Source of the DNA: Sphingobacterium corticibacter
GTDB taxonomy: Bacteria > Bacteroidota > Bacteroidia > Sphingobacteriales > Sphingobacteriaceae
Length of the DNA stretch: 64,000 nucleotides
Assembly: GCF_003076635.1 (NCBI RefSeq)
Contig: NZ_QDKG01000003.1
Span: 434,001-498,000 of the forward strand
Direction of reading: 5' to 3'
The notes under the pieces are model-generated. The model did no database searches. It was given only the letters and a program-made list of their open reading frames with translations, and was not told where the DNA came from. Made by a program: the position numbers and the translations under genes. This document shows, in pieces, positions 46,674-55,802 of the stretch (positions are counted from its first letter, which is position 1; each line of letters opens with the position of its first letter).

Positions 46674-49106
46674 TTATTGATAATAATAGACACGCTTTAC
46701 GCGTGCCGAGATATTCACTAATAATTCGTACGGTATCACGCCAATGGTCCGCGCCATGGTTTTGATATCAGGAAACACGACTACTTCATCACCTTCCGCT
46801 ACATCTAGATCAGTCACATCAAGCATACACATATCCATACAGATATTGCCGATCGTGCGCACTTCCTGTCCCCGGATCAGCATATGCCCAATTCCATTCC
46901 CAAAACGTCGATCGTAGCCGTCGGCATAGCCAATTTTTACCGTCGCAATCTGACCATCTCTTTCTAGCACACCATGTCGGTCATATCCTACCGTATCACC
47001 TTTCTTCAAACTTTTGATTTGTGTAATAGTTGTTTTTAGCTGACTTGTTGGCCAGATATCCAATCCGCTAGCATTCAAATCCACACCGTACAAACCAATC
47101 CCCAATCGCACCATATCAAAATAAGCCGATGGCCAGCGCACAATACCAGCAGTATTGCACATATGCTTGATTACTTCATAGCCTAGCTCTTGCTCCAATT
47201 TATTAACTGCAATTCCGTATTCTGTGACCTGCTGTTGGGTAAAAGTCGTTTGTGTACGACTTCCTGCAGCTACCATATGCGAGAATATAGAGATCACTTT
47301 CAGTGCTTTAGCCGCTTTTAGCTCCGCGACCAACTGTGGAACTTCTACACTTAGAAAACCCAATCGGTGCATCCCGGTATCTAGCTTGATATGTATCGGA
47401 TAATTGACGATGTTTCGTTCATTAAGATAATTCGTAAAAGCCCTTAAAATTCTAAAACTATAAATCTCGGGCTCCAAGTGATGACTTATCAATCGATCAA
47501 ATGTAGATTCATCCGGACTAAGCACCATAATAGGCAAAGAAATACCTCCCTGCCGCAGCTCCACTCCTTCATCCACAAAAGCCACCGTAAGATAATCGAC
47601 GCCATTATATTGCAACATATTGGCGACCTCAAAGCTACCGCTTCCGTACGAGAATGCTTTAACCATCGCCATCAGTTTTACGTCAGTAGGCAGCAGAGAA
47701 CGATATTGTTTTAAATTGTGCTCTATAGCATTGAGATTAATCTCCAAGACGGTTCCGTGCGATTTTGCGGTGAGGCGCTTCACAATCGTTTCGAAGTGAA
47801 ATGCGCGACCACCTTTCACCAAAATAGTTTCGTCCGAAAAGACCAAAGTAGGCCAATGCCTATCCAGATCCTCTGTGTCTGCAAAAGTGAGCACTTCGCA
47901 ATCCAAACTTTCCAGCGCATTAACCGTCGTTCCCACCCAGATAAGCCTGTTCAAGGTATAGGCAGACAACAGTTCACGCAGCTTGTCGATGTATTTGGGC
48001 GCCTCTGGCAATCCCATGATTTCCGACAAAATAAGCGTTCGTTTCGGACGCTGATGCTGGCGTTCTAGAAAGTCTAACGCAATCTTCAGCGCACCCAAAT
48101 CATTGGAATACGAATCGTCGATAACGGAACAATTATTAATGCCTGACTTCAATTGCAAGCGCATCTCTACGGCTTCCAGATTTCGGATGCGCAACGCGAT
48201 GGTCGCCCAATCATACTTCAAATGGCGCATCACAAACACGCAGGTCAGGCAATTCTCAATAGATGCCTGATCTACAAATGGCAATTGCAAAGAAGTCTGG
48301 GCTTCCTGCTCACGTACCACTACTTCGGCAGAGGTAACTCCAACAACAACGGACTCAATCTGCCAATGATTGCCGAGGTCAGGCCCCCAAGATAATGGTT
48401 TATCGCTAGCTATAAGTTGGTCGTTCGCCACATACTTAGCTGGATAAATCAGCACCTCACTTTGCTGAAACAGCTTTAGCTTCTGTTCTAATTTAGCTTG
48501 CTTACTCGGAAAGCCATCTGCATGTGCTACACCGATATTGGTAAGCACACCGATAGTGGGCTGAATCATTGCTGCCAAGCGCTGCATCTCCCCTTCCAAA
48601 CTGATTCCAGCTTCGATGAGCGCAATATCATACTGATCGCTCAACTCCCAAAGCGAAAGAGCAACGCCTAATTGCGAATTGTAGCTTTTCGGACTTTGAT
48701 ATACTTTCCTCTCGGGGGATAATAGCTGATACAACCATTCTTTCACGATGGTTTTGCCATTACTTCCCGTAATTCCTATTACTGGGTAATGAACCCTATT
48801 TCTGTGATGTGTAGCCAATGCTTGTAGGGCAGTAATTACATCTTCTACCCAAAGAAAATTCCCCTCAGGGAATAATGAAATATCAAGATCCTTACGAGAT
48901 ACCACAAAACTGCGCACTCCGCGTTCATACGCTGCCGCAATGTAGCGATGACCATCTCGGAGGGCACGTATGGCAAAAAACAATGATTTCTCTCCGTGGT
49001 ACACCTGCCGACTATCGTATACCAACTCGGAAATAACCAGATTAGCGACAGAGAGAATAGTCTTCTGCGCAGCGATAATACCAGCGATTTCGGAAACCAA
49101 ATACAT
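46674..49106 (-). CDS. Bifunctional MurF ligase / alanine racemase
   Basis: An 810-residue fusion. The N-terminal 440 residues are UDP-MurNAc-tripeptide:D-Ala-D-Ala ligase with the ATP-binding GITGSNGKTIVKEWL and the later HADGFPS. The C-terminal 370 residues are alanine racemase, with the PLP lysine in LMAMVKAFSYGSG and the catalytic Tyr region VGYDRHGVL. The fusion joins making of D-Ala with its use in cell-wall precursor assembly and is common in Bacteroidota. First gene of a three-gene operon with DUF502 and the degenerate kinase. Confidence 0.94.
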   Translation of the reverse strand: MYLVSEIAGIIAAQKTILSVANLVISELVYDSRQVYHGEKSLFFAIRALRDGHRYIAAAYERGVRSFVVSRKDLDISLFPEGNFLWVEDVITALQALATHHRNRVHYPVIGITGSNGKTIVKEWLYQLLSPERKVYQSPKSYNSQLGVALSLWELSDQYDIALIEAGISLEGEMQRLAAMIQPTIGVLTNIGVAHADGFPSKQAKLEQKLKLFQQSEVLIYPAKYVANDQLIASDKPLSWGPDLGNHWQIESVVVGVTSAEVVVREQEAQTSLQLPFVDQASIENCLTCVFVMRHLKYDWATIALRIRNLEAVEMRLQLKSGINNCSVIDDSYSNDLGALKIALDFLERQHQRPKRTLILSEIMGLPEAPKYIDKLRELLSAYTLNRLIWVGTTVNALESLDCEVLTFADTEDLDRHWPTLVFSDETILVKGGRAFHFETIVKRLTAKSHGTVLEINLNAIEHNLKQYRSLLPTDVKLMAMVKAFSYGSGSFEVANMLQYNGVDYLTVAFVDEGVELRQGGISLPIMVLSPDESTFDRLISHHLEPEIYSFRILRAFTNYLNERNIVNYPIHIKLDTGMHRLGFLSVEVPQLVAELKAAKALKVISIFSHMVAAGSRTQTTFTQQQVTEYGIAVNKLEQELGYEVIKHMCNTAGIVRWPSAYFDMVRLGIGLYGVDLNASGLDIWPTSQLKTTITQIKSLKKGDTVGYDRHGVLERDGQIATVKIGYADGYDRRFGNGIGHMLIRGQEVRTIGNICMDMCMLDVTDLDVAEGDEVVVFPDIKTMARTIGVIPYELLVNISARVKRVYYYQ

Positions 49107-49481
49107 AGGGCCTAAATTGAGAAACGAAGTTCACCATTTTTTCGAACAATCTAAAAAAATACGCCAATATAATACGCTAACAAAAAACCACCATTTTAAC
49201 AGGTCAACTTTCGTAAAAACAGACATATAATCTAAAAATAATTAAAAAAAATAAACAGAACACACCAGAATAAAAACTAAAATAGATAAACAACAAAGAA
49301 TAAACTTAAATAAAACAATAAACCGACAATCAATTACTAAAAGTGAAATTTTTAAATGACATCTTTTTGTTAAAAACACATAAAAACAAAATTTTTATTA
49401 AAAAAAATTCATGTTTTGTTATTTATAGTTGAAATTTTCGAATATATTTGATCATTAATCAATTAATTCAATACAAAATCT
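49107..49481. other. AT-rich divergent promoter region
   Basis: A 375-bp spacer, very rich in A and T, between murF-alr (minus) and the outer-membrane protein gene (plus). A TATATTTG box at 49443-49450 (plus), 32 bp before the ATG, fits TAnnTTTG. No open frame or repeat is evident; the long poly-A/T tracts may be UP-type elements or bendable DNA. Confidence 0.4.
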
Positions 49482-50228
49482 ATGAATCTATTAAGAAAAA
49501 CTACAAAATTCATTGCGATTATTATCGCTTTCGCCAATTTCACCACAGCTCAAGCACAATCCGACGATGTAACTGCAACATTTGGACTAACGAGCGATCA
49601 ATTTTTTGGGTTCGCACCAAACTTCACCTTTGAATACAAGCTTAGCGACAAAATTGGCCTATCAACTTACGGTATTTTCTGGGGAGCAGGTACCGGAGCA
49701 GCCTGGGGAAACTGGACGGAGTTTGGTGGTGGTGTGAACCTTTATTTGAGTGAAGGAATCACCTTAAACCCAAACTTGGGCTTTACGTTTGGTAATTTAT
49801 TATCTAAAGGTGCAGCCGACGGGCAGCTGGGTGGCATCGCTGGCGATGGTATCGTACCCAACGTTTTCTTCAATGTCGATATTCCGAAATTCGAATCCGA
49901 GATCTATGCAGGTTACTATGCACCATTAACAGATAAAGCTCCTGCAGGCGGATCTACCCTAGCTTACTTGCATTACTGGGCCAATGCCGGATATAAAGTG
50001 AGTCCCGCATTCTCCTTCGGCGCACATTTCGAGCACTTGCGTAGAACAAAAGATGATATCGGTGGCAAACTAGATTACTACCAATGGCTTGGACCGTATA
50101 TACAGTTCAATGTTCCAAAATTTGCAAGCTTTGTACGGTTGTCGGCGGGTGCAGACTTCGTGAAGACAGGTGCGATTGCCGAAAACTCAGAATCATTCTA
50201 TAAGTTATCGACCGGATTTTCATTCTAA
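49482..50228 (+). CDS. Outer-membrane beta-barrel protein, unknown family
   Basis: A 248-residue protein with a signal peptide (FIAIIIAFANFTTAQAQ) and alternating beta strands with aromatic ends throughout, closing FYKLSTGFSF, i.e. a C-terminal aromatic residue as in outer-membrane barrels. It resembles the DUF6733-type proteins of Bacteroidota, but I cannot confirm that. Function is unknown; likely a small porin or structural barrel. Single gene with an AT-rich promoter region upstream and two tRNA genes downstream. Confidence 0.6.
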   Translation: MNLLRKTTKFIAIIIAFANFTTAQAQSDDVTATFGLTSDQFFGFAPNFTFEYKLSDKIGLSTYGIFWGAGTGAAWGNWTEFGGGVNLYLSEGITLNPNLGFTFGNLLSKGAADGQLGGIAGDGIVPNVFFNVDIPKFESEIYAGYYAPLTDKAPAGGSTLAYLHYWANAGYKVSPAFSFGAHFEHLRRTKDDIGGKLDYYQWLGPYIQFNVPKFASFVRLSAGADFVKTGAIAENSESFYKLSTGFSF

Positions 50229-50293
50229 ATCATTATTACCCAACACAAACAACAACAAAGTACTGCACTAGCGGTACTTTTTTATTTTTTTGC

Positions 50294-50324
50294 TTTGCTT
50301 AGCCGCAATATTCCTATATATTTG
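50294..50324 (+). promoter_or_regulatory. Promoter of the tRNA-Gly/tRNA-Leu operon
   Basis: TTTG at 50294-50297, then 19 bp, then TATATTTG at 50317-50324: the Bacteroidota consensus TTTG-N19-TAnnTTTG, 11 bp before the first tRNA base. Confidence 0.8.
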
Positions 50325-50335
50325 CAGCACCAAAA

Positions 50336-50411
<76 letters not shown>

Positions 50412-50416
50412 CACCT

Positions 50417-50501
50417 GCCTAGGTGGTGAAACTGGTAGACACGCAGGACTTAAAATCCTGTTCCCGTTAAGGGAGTGCGGGTTCGATTCCCGCCCTAGGT
50501 A
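50417..50501 (+). tRNA. tRNA-Leu (UAA)
   Basis: A class II tRNA with a long variable arm (CCCGTTAAGGG). Acceptor GCCTAGG pairs with CCTAGGT (one G-U), the T-loop is GTTCGATTC and the anticodon loop ACTTAAAAT gives UAA. CCA is not encoded. It directly follows tRNA-Gly. Confidence 0.93.
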
Positions 50502-50543
50502 CAAAGCCCTCTTTATCAATAAGATAAAGAGGGCTTTGTTGTT
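50501..50543 (+). terminator. Terminator of the tRNA operon
   Basis: A perfect 17-bp stem (50501-50517 with 50523-50539, core AAGCCCTCTTTATC) with a 5-nt loop and a T-rich tail. Confidence 0.9.
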
Positions 50544-50600
50544 TAAACAAGCTAAACTTACTGGAAGTTTTGGTGCACAAGAATAATTAGTGATAAGGTT

Positions 50601-51308
50601 CTACGGGCAATTTTTGTTTAATTCCGTTGTAAATTCTTCTGCAATCGGTTGCCCTCCTTCGTCTTTACATAGGTTATAAAACTTCCTCGCGTTTTCACAA
50701 TCCTTCTTGTTTAGATAACATACGGATAGTTTATACAAGGTATTTTGGTTTTTTGTATCTATTCGGTAGGAAGATAGCAATATCTCAATCGCTCGATCCA
50801 GATTGTCTTTTCCGTTTTTGTCTTTTGAATGATCACCCTCAAAATACTTCACAAAAAAATAAGTTCCATAATCGGTTAGCAAACGCGTATTTTCAGCGTT
50901 TAGCTTTAGTCCTTCCTCATATTGCTCCCTCGCCTTCTCCTGATTAGACAAAGTCATATAGATTGCGCCATAGCCCCAAAATACATCTGCATTTGCGCTG
51001 TCTAATAAATATGCTTGATTGAACCGATACATAGCTGTCTTTAAGTCACCTTTATACAGGTATTGAAACCCAAGTTCGATCATTTGATTTGACGCTAAGG
51101 TTCTATCGCCGTGCAGTTTTTCGTTATTCATTGTGCTAGCAATGAATTCTTGATCAACTTCCTTTTGTTCTTTTGTCTTTTCAACAAGACCATATTTTGG
51201 CCTTAATCTAATATTGGTTTTTGCTTCAGTTACCCATTTCTCATATGTCCATTGTCCAAAACTTTGACTGGATATCAAAAAGAAAAGTATAATTAAGAGT
51301 GATTTCAT
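50601..51308 (-). CDS. Tetratricopeptide-repeat protein, exported
   Basis: A 235-residue protein with a signal peptide (LLIILFFLISSQSFGQ) and two to three TPR-like helix pairs, for example ANADVFWGYGAIYMTLSNQEKAREQYEEGLKLNAEN and LDRAIEILLSSYRIDTKNQNTLYKLSVCYLNKKDCENARKFYN. TPR solenoids bind other proteins. It is the last gene of the four-gene cluster read on the minus strand, next to genes with immunity-protein folds. Function not assigned. Confidence 0.75.
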   Translation of the reverse strand: MKSLLIILFFLISSQSFGQWTYEKWVTEAKTNIRLRPKYGLVEKTKEQKEVDQEFIASTMNNEKLHGDRTLASNQMIELGFQYLYKGDLKTAMYRFNQAYLLDSANADVFWGYGAIYMTLSNQEKAREQYEEGLKLNAENTRLLTDYGTYFFVKYFEGDHSKDKNGKDNLDRAIEILLSSYRIDTKNQNTLYKLSVCYLNKKDCENARKFYNLCKDEGGQPIAEEFTTELNKNCP

Positions 51309-51380
51309 CTGAAGACTTTGTTTAGGCAGAATTACTGAGACGCATTAGGGCTAAATATACAGTGTACAGCATCAATGCTC

Positions 51381-51773
51381 CTATTTTCCGTGAGTTATTT
51401 TTATGATCTTATTGTCCAATGAGTCGATAATTATCAGGAATGTGCCTCCCACATGTCCTTTTGGAAGTGTGCCGATAATCACCCAATAATTGTCTAAGAA
51501 ATAAATTTCATATGGCCTCTGTTTAATGATGTTATTCTTTCCATAGATGCCGAAAAGAATTGATTCAGCTACATGAACAGCAGTTAAACTATCTTTTACG
51601 ATCGCAGATTTATGATCGATAACATTGTGTTGGCTTTCATCGTTTAATGTAGACTGTAATTCTCTTCGCGCATACTCCTTACCAAGCGTATGCCGACTGT
51701 CTTTACGTTGCGCCAAAGCAGTAAAAGAAATAGTTATTATCAAAATAACCAAAAGAGCCTTTAAGTTTATCAT
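51381..51773 (-). CDS. NTF2-fold immunity protein family
   Basis: A 130-residue protein with a signal peptide (LLVILIITISFTALAQ). The second half matches the NTF2-fold immunity family of polymorphic toxin systems: AVHVAESILFGIYGKNNIIKQRPYEIYFLDNYWVIIGTLPKGHVGGTFLIIID, with WVIIGTLP and the final HGK conserved. Such proteins neutralise cognate toxins in the cell or periplasm. No toxin gene is next to it, so it is probably an orphan immunity gene. Confidence 0.75.
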   Translation of the reverse strand: MINLKALLVILIITISFTALAQRKDSRHTLGKEYARRELQSTLNDESQHNVIDHKSAIVKDSLTAVHVAESILFGIYGKNNIIKQRPYEIYFLDNYWVIIGTLPKGHVGGTFLIIIDSLDNKIIKITHGK

Positions 51774-51791
51774 TTTTAGTTGGAGTTTACT

Positions 51792-52301
51792 TTAATCTCT
51801 CACGATCGGATAAATACTGTGCTGAAGATTAATCTCTACAGATGGAACTCGATCACGAATTATTTTTAATAGATCTTTTGAAAGTAATGAGGTTAAAATA
51901 ATCTTTTCATCATTGTCTGTCTTAATTTCTAAGTAATAATATTCTGACATATCTATTACTCCTGCAAAATAATAAAATCCCAATGCAGATCCTGTCCCTC
52001 TTGCATTGATCTCCTTAATTGAACTAAATTCAATAGCCTTTCCGTCAAAATTCAACAAATTGCTTTCAATGATCAATCGTTTATGCTTAGAATATTTTTC
52101 ATAATTACTGTGGATAATTATTGTAGGTATAAAAAACAAAAGCAAATAGGAAACGAACATACCTGCAAAACAAAAAAAATCGGGGATACAGAAGATAAAA
52201 ACAAAACACATAGGCATCCAAAATACCGTTGCGAAAATTAAACTTCTCATCGCATAATACTCTGTTTTCCAATTACAATATAGTTCCAATTTCTCTCGCA
52301 T
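51792..52301 (-). CDS. Two-helix membrane protein, unknown
   Basis: A 169-residue protein with two adjoining transmembrane helices (about 18-60) and a soluble C-terminal domain (NLLNFDGKAIEFSSIKEINARGTG..YYLEIKTDNDEKIILTSLLSKD) that resembles a bacterial PH-like domain. The arrangement is typical of small membrane proteins of immunity or stress clusters, without an assigned function. It is preceded and followed by cluster members within 25 bp, so it belongs to the same transcription unit. Confidence 0.6.
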   Translation of the reverse strand: MREKLELYCNWKTEYYAMRSLIFATVFWMPMCFVFIFCIPDFFCFAGMFVSYLLLFFIPTIIIHSNYEKYSKHKRLIIESNLLNFDGKAIEFSSIKEINARGTGSALGFYYFAGVIDMSEYYYLEIKTDNDEKIILTSLLSKDLLKIIRDRVPSVEINLQHSIYPIVRD

Positions 52302-52323
52302 AATCAGTAAAGGTAAAATAATG

Positions 52324-52797
52324 TTATTGGCTTAGTTTTTCAAGCAGCACATCATTCTCATATGCTTCCGTTTGTACAACTTCTCCATCTTCATTGTAAT
52401 ACACCCATATGCCATTACGAAGGTTATTTTGGTACACTTTCATTTCTCTAGGTTTACCGTTCTTATAAAATGTTCTACAGGTATCTTCAAAGTGTCCATC
52501 CTTCTTAGTACCGATTTGGCTTAATTGCCCGCTGTCGTAATAAACTCGAAAAACACCTTGACTTTTACCCCTGTCATCTCGCCATTCCGCCAAATTGATA
52601 TTGCCATTAGTGTGATACATGATAAATGAGTCAACGGCCACTCCCATTTTATAGGATGCTTTTGAACGTAATATTCCATTGGGGCCATAGTAAAAAACTT
52701 TTCCATCTAGCGTGTCGTTGGTATAATTCTCTAGCGACTTTAGTTGTCCGTTCAGATAATATACCTTCCACTCACCTTGCTTTTTCCCGTCAATCAC
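52324..52797 (-). CDS. YwqK-type MORN-repeat protein, antitoxin-like, N-terminally short
   Basis: A 157-residue protein made of MORN-like repeats: GEWKVYYLNGQLKSLENY, GKVFYYGPNGILRSKASY, GVFRVYYDSGQLSQIG, and WVYYNEDGEVVQTE. The family is called YwqK antitoxin in databases. It starts at a GTG; the same frame stays open for about 33 codons further upstream (SIIDGFQHATREAAGQV) but has no ATG and no signal peptide, so the 5' part appears truncated or frameshifted. It is the first gene of the four-gene cluster. Confidence 0.65.
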   Translation of the reverse strand: MIDGKKQGEWKVYYLNGQLKSLENYTNDTLDGKVFYYGPNGILRSKASYKMGVAVDSFIMYHTNGNINLAEWRDDRGKSQGVFRVYYDSGQLSQIGTKKDGHFEDTCRTFYKNGKPREMKVYQNNLRNGIWVYYNEDGEVVQTEAYENDVLLEKLSQ

Positions 52798-53089
52798 TTG
52801 GCCTGCAGCTTCGCGCGTTGCATGTTGAAAGCCATCAATAATGGACGTATCTATTGAGTTCGATACAGCTTTAGCCTTAGCATTTTTTCAAATATTTTGA
52901 GGAGATTATATAATAGATCAATAGAGGTCTAAGGCAAACTCTTTTTCGTCCAAAATTGAAAGTCAGTAAGTGAAATGATCCAAAGCTATTTCCGGTGATA
53001 TTGATATTAATCATATTATTGAACGATTATTTTAACATAACAGCAACATAAAAATCATTTCGGCTAATCTAACATTCTCTATTAGTCCA

Positions 53090-54184
53090 TCAAGGCAATT
53101 TCACTTTAAATGCCTTATAAGGATACTCTGTATTATCCAGCCCATTATTCCAATGAGGCAAACGTTGTATTTGCGCGCAGGTGAAATACAAGTAACCATC
53201 CGAACTAATACCAAAGGAGTCTGGCCATATCAGCTTAGGGTCTTCCACCAACATATTTAAAACACCATCGGGTGTGACGTACGATATTCTAAAATTTTCT
53301 GACGATGCGAAGTAAATATTCCCTCGTTCATCGGCGATCATGCCGTGTGTAATGCCCACTTCTCCCAAATCCTCTACTTTACTCTGTAGCTCTTGGTCGG
53401 TAAGCTGGGGATTGGCTAAATACACGGTTTCGATCCGATAGAGATTTGGTTTATTAATGGGTTTAAAGTAAAAGTATTTAAAATCATGCGTCAAGGCTAT
53501 GCTATTGATATTTGAAGAAAAAGGCTTACCATCATGATCTTGCATCTTGACACCGTTATACTCCAATACAATATCGTCTGCCAGAGTAAATACACTTTGT
53601 GAAAGCACATTACGCGACTGTTTCGTGAACAAATCCAAAACAACTATAGACGCCGAAGCGGGGTCCGAAAGGTAGGCCAAATTCTTTTCTGTATCGATTC
53701 GCACATCATTCAGAGCAGATTTTGATTTATCTAAATCATCAAAAAAGAAAGTGTCTTCTACTTGATTAGTCTTTGTATTAATCTTTACTAATTTGAAAAA
53801 ACCAGCCTCTTCGCCTTTTCCATCAGCAAAAATATTTCCAGACGAGGCGGGTTTGGAATCAAGCACCCATAGGAAATCATTGTCATCCACATACAAATCT
53901 TGTACACGAAGAAAGTGATTTTGATAGATACCTTTCGTGTTCCAAGCAACGTCAGGATAAGGAAACAATTTACCATCAACCACCTCCGCTACTGCAAAGC
54001 TGCCTGCACCATCATAATTTGGAAAGGAAATAAAAACGCGATCTTCCTGATTCACGCTCAACCCTATAGCCATACTTTCACCAAATTGAGCTACTTCGAT
54101 CAATTCCCCTTTACCTGCGATACTCGCGCAACCATACGCCAAAAATGCGAGCACACTCATTAATAATGTTTTAAATGTTTTCAT
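53090..54184 (-). CDS. Major royal jelly/yellow-type lipoprotein
   Basis: A 364-residue lipoprotein (lipobox FLAYGC) with a six-bladed beta-propeller of the MRJP/yellow type, annotated in bacteria as L-dopachrome tautomerase-related. Motifs ISFPNYDGAGSFAVAEVVDGKLFPYPDVAWN, LRVQDLYVDDNDFLWVLDSK and ALTHDFKYFYFKPIN are typical. Enzymatic activity is not certain for bacterial members. Monocistronic; its promoter region carries the 42-bp element also found before the dienelactone hydrolase. Confidence 0.8.
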   Translation of the reverse strand: MKTFKTLLMSVLAFLAYGCASIAGKGELIEVAQFGESMAIGLSVNQEDRVFISFPNYDGAGSFAVAEVVDGKLFPYPDVAWNTKGIYQNHFLRVQDLYVDDNDFLWVLDSKPASSGNIFADGKGEEAGFFKLVKINTKTNQVEDTFFFDDLDKSKSALNDVRIDTEKNLAYLSDPASASIVVLDLFTKQSRNVLSQSVFTLADDIVLEYNGVKMQDHDGKPFSSNINSIALTHDFKYFYFKPINKPNLYRIETVYLANPQLTDQELQSKVEDLGEVGITHGMIADERGNIYFASSENFRISYVTPDGVLNMLVEDPKLIWPDSFGISSDGYLYFTCAQIQRLPHWNNGLDNTEYPYKAFKVKLP

Positions 54185-54508
54185 CGTTTCTAATCTTACA
54201 AATCAATAAATTAAGGCGATCTCACACTTTTTCGACCAATAGCCGCATACTCCAAAAAATCTACGCTTTTTTTAACCTAAACTATCAATATTACACAATA
54301 AGTATACCAGTAGTCACATCACACATGATTTCCTTTAATCGACTATTTTTCAACATATTGACATGAGAAACACATATAATGACTACTACACTTGATCAGT
54401 CATCTGGTAAATATGTAAGGAGATACATTGAAAGCTTTTTGGTAATTTTGATAATTAATAATTATATTAAACAAAAACGTGTTTCACAAAATATAAAAAA
54501 TTAACTCG
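54185..54508. other. Divergent promoter region with shared 42-bp element
   Basis: A 324-bp spacer between the royal jelly-type lipoprotein (minus) and the MBL-MoaF gene (plus). It contains the 42-bp element described next (54268-54309). For the plus gene a TAATTTTG at 54443-54450 fits TAnnTTTG, 58 bp before the ATG. Otherwise AT-rich. Confidence 0.5.
54268..54309 (-). promoter_or_regulatory. Shared promoter/operator element, copy 1
   Basis: A 42-bp stretch that is 39/42 identical to one at 56579-56620. In minus-strand sense it reads TGGTATACTTATTGTGTAAT, then TAATATTG-like -7, and ends in a run of A. It lies 84 bp upstream of the lipoprotein ATG. Confidence 0.7.
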
Positions 54509-55690
54509 ATGACACATAAGATAATAGCACCAATAATCGTATTCTATTTATGTTGTATACCTGCTTTATCACAAAATCTCCAGCTCAAGATCTACAACCC
54601 AGGCGACAGAGGATTTTTTCCGGTCACGTCTACTCTAGTTTATGGTGAGCAAGACGCTATTCTAATTGACGCTCAATTCGAAAAAAAATTTGCGTTAGAG
54701 CTGATTGAGGAAATAAAATCGACGGGCAAAAACTTAAAACTAATATACATCTCGCATCGAGATCCTGACTATTATTTTGGTCTGGATGAGTTAACAAAAG
54801 CTTTCCCAGAGGCTCAAATCGTATCTACTGCCCAAACAGCTTACGCAATCGAAGCATCTAAAGATGATAAATTAAAGCTTTGGTTACCACAACTAAAGGC
54901 TGACGCACCAACTAAAGTGATCATTCCTAACGCAATTCGTACCCTTCCGCTTCTAGAAGGGCATTCATTAGAAATTGTCCGAGCTAAAGATAATCCCATA
55001 AATACTTTTGTATGGATTCCAAGCCTGCAAGCAATTGCTGGAGGTGTGTCGGTTTCTACAGATATGCACTTATGGATGACTGATACACAACAGCAAAACG
55101 CATTTGAAAAATGGATTGAACAGATCGATATTATGAAAGCATTGCATCCGAAAATAGTAATACCGAGTCATTATAAAAAACTAGATACGGATCCAAAATC
55201 TTTGGACTTTGTGCGAGAATACCTCGTATCATACCAGAAAGCAGCTGTGGAAAGTGTCGATGCAGAGAACTTAATTAAGGTGATGGCAGCGAATTACCCC
55301 AAATTAACCGTTGACGCAAATTTAAACATAGGTGCAAAAGTTGTGAAGGGAGAACTGGAATGGAAAACCACCGCAGCATTTCCGGCTATAGATCACCATA
55401 TACGTGTAGACTATGGAAACGGCAAGGCCTATGAAATCGAGTTTGTAGATAATAGACAGCTGCGATTTTTATATTCTTACGACAACGACACGAGGCTGAA
55501 CGAACTAATAGAGTACGCTGTAAAAGAGGTAAGTCCTAACGTTTTTATGGTTTCTTGGAAAAATAACAACACAGCCAAAGTATCTTTCGTTCAAATACAG
55601 AACTGGAATAGCGGAGTTGTATTTTCCAACAATGATTCTAGTGATAATGCAAATCGTCTTATACAAGGAACCGTAGCGCTAAATGATTGA
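54509..55690 (+). CDS. MBL-fold hydrolase fused to a MoaF-like domain
   Basis: A 393-residue exported protein (signal peptide VFYLCCIPALSQ). Residues 20-260 are a metallo-beta-lactamase fold; the metal motif HxHxDH reads SHRDPDYYFG, so the second and third His are replaced by Asp and Tyr, as in a subfamily with modified metal site; a later His is in PSHYK. Residues about 285-393 look like a MoaF/lipocalin-like barrel (HIRVDYGNGKAYEIEFVDNRQLRFLY..VSPNVFMVSWKN). Substrate unknown. Flanked by the two genes that share a promoter element. Confidence 0.65.
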   Translation: MTHKIIAPIIVFYLCCIPALSQNLQLKIYNPGDRGFFPVTSTLVYGEQDAILIDAQFEKKFALELIEEIKSTGKNLKLIYISHRDPDYYFGLDELTKAFPEAQIVSTAQTAYAIEASKDDKLKLWLPQLKADAPTKVIIPNAIRTLPLLEGHSLEIVRAKDNPINTFVWIPSLQAIAGGVSVSTDMHLWMTDTQQQNAFEKWIEQIDIMKALHPKIVIPSHYKKLDTDPKSLDFVREYLVSYQKAAVESVDAENLIKVMAANYPKLTVDANLNIGAKVVKGELEWKTTAAFPAIDHHIRVDYGNGKAYEIEFVDNRQLRFLYSYDNDTRLNELIEYAVKEVSPNVFMVSWKNNNTAKVSFVQIQNWNSGVVFSNNDSSDNANRLIQGTVALND

Positions 55691-55802
55691 TAAGTTCCAT
55701 TTTTAGTATGAAGTAAGATGGGGATTTGGTGCTATTAGAAGCAGCGCGTACTGTTTCCCCTAGCACAAAATCCTCATGCATTATTAAATTATAAAGTCAA
55801 GC

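Noticed and set aside
55715..55780. Hairpin between the MBL-MoaF and hydrolase genes
   Set aside because: GGATTTGGTGCT and AGCACAAAATCC can pair with one mismatch, but the loop is about 30 nt and there is no T-run, so a terminator is not supported.
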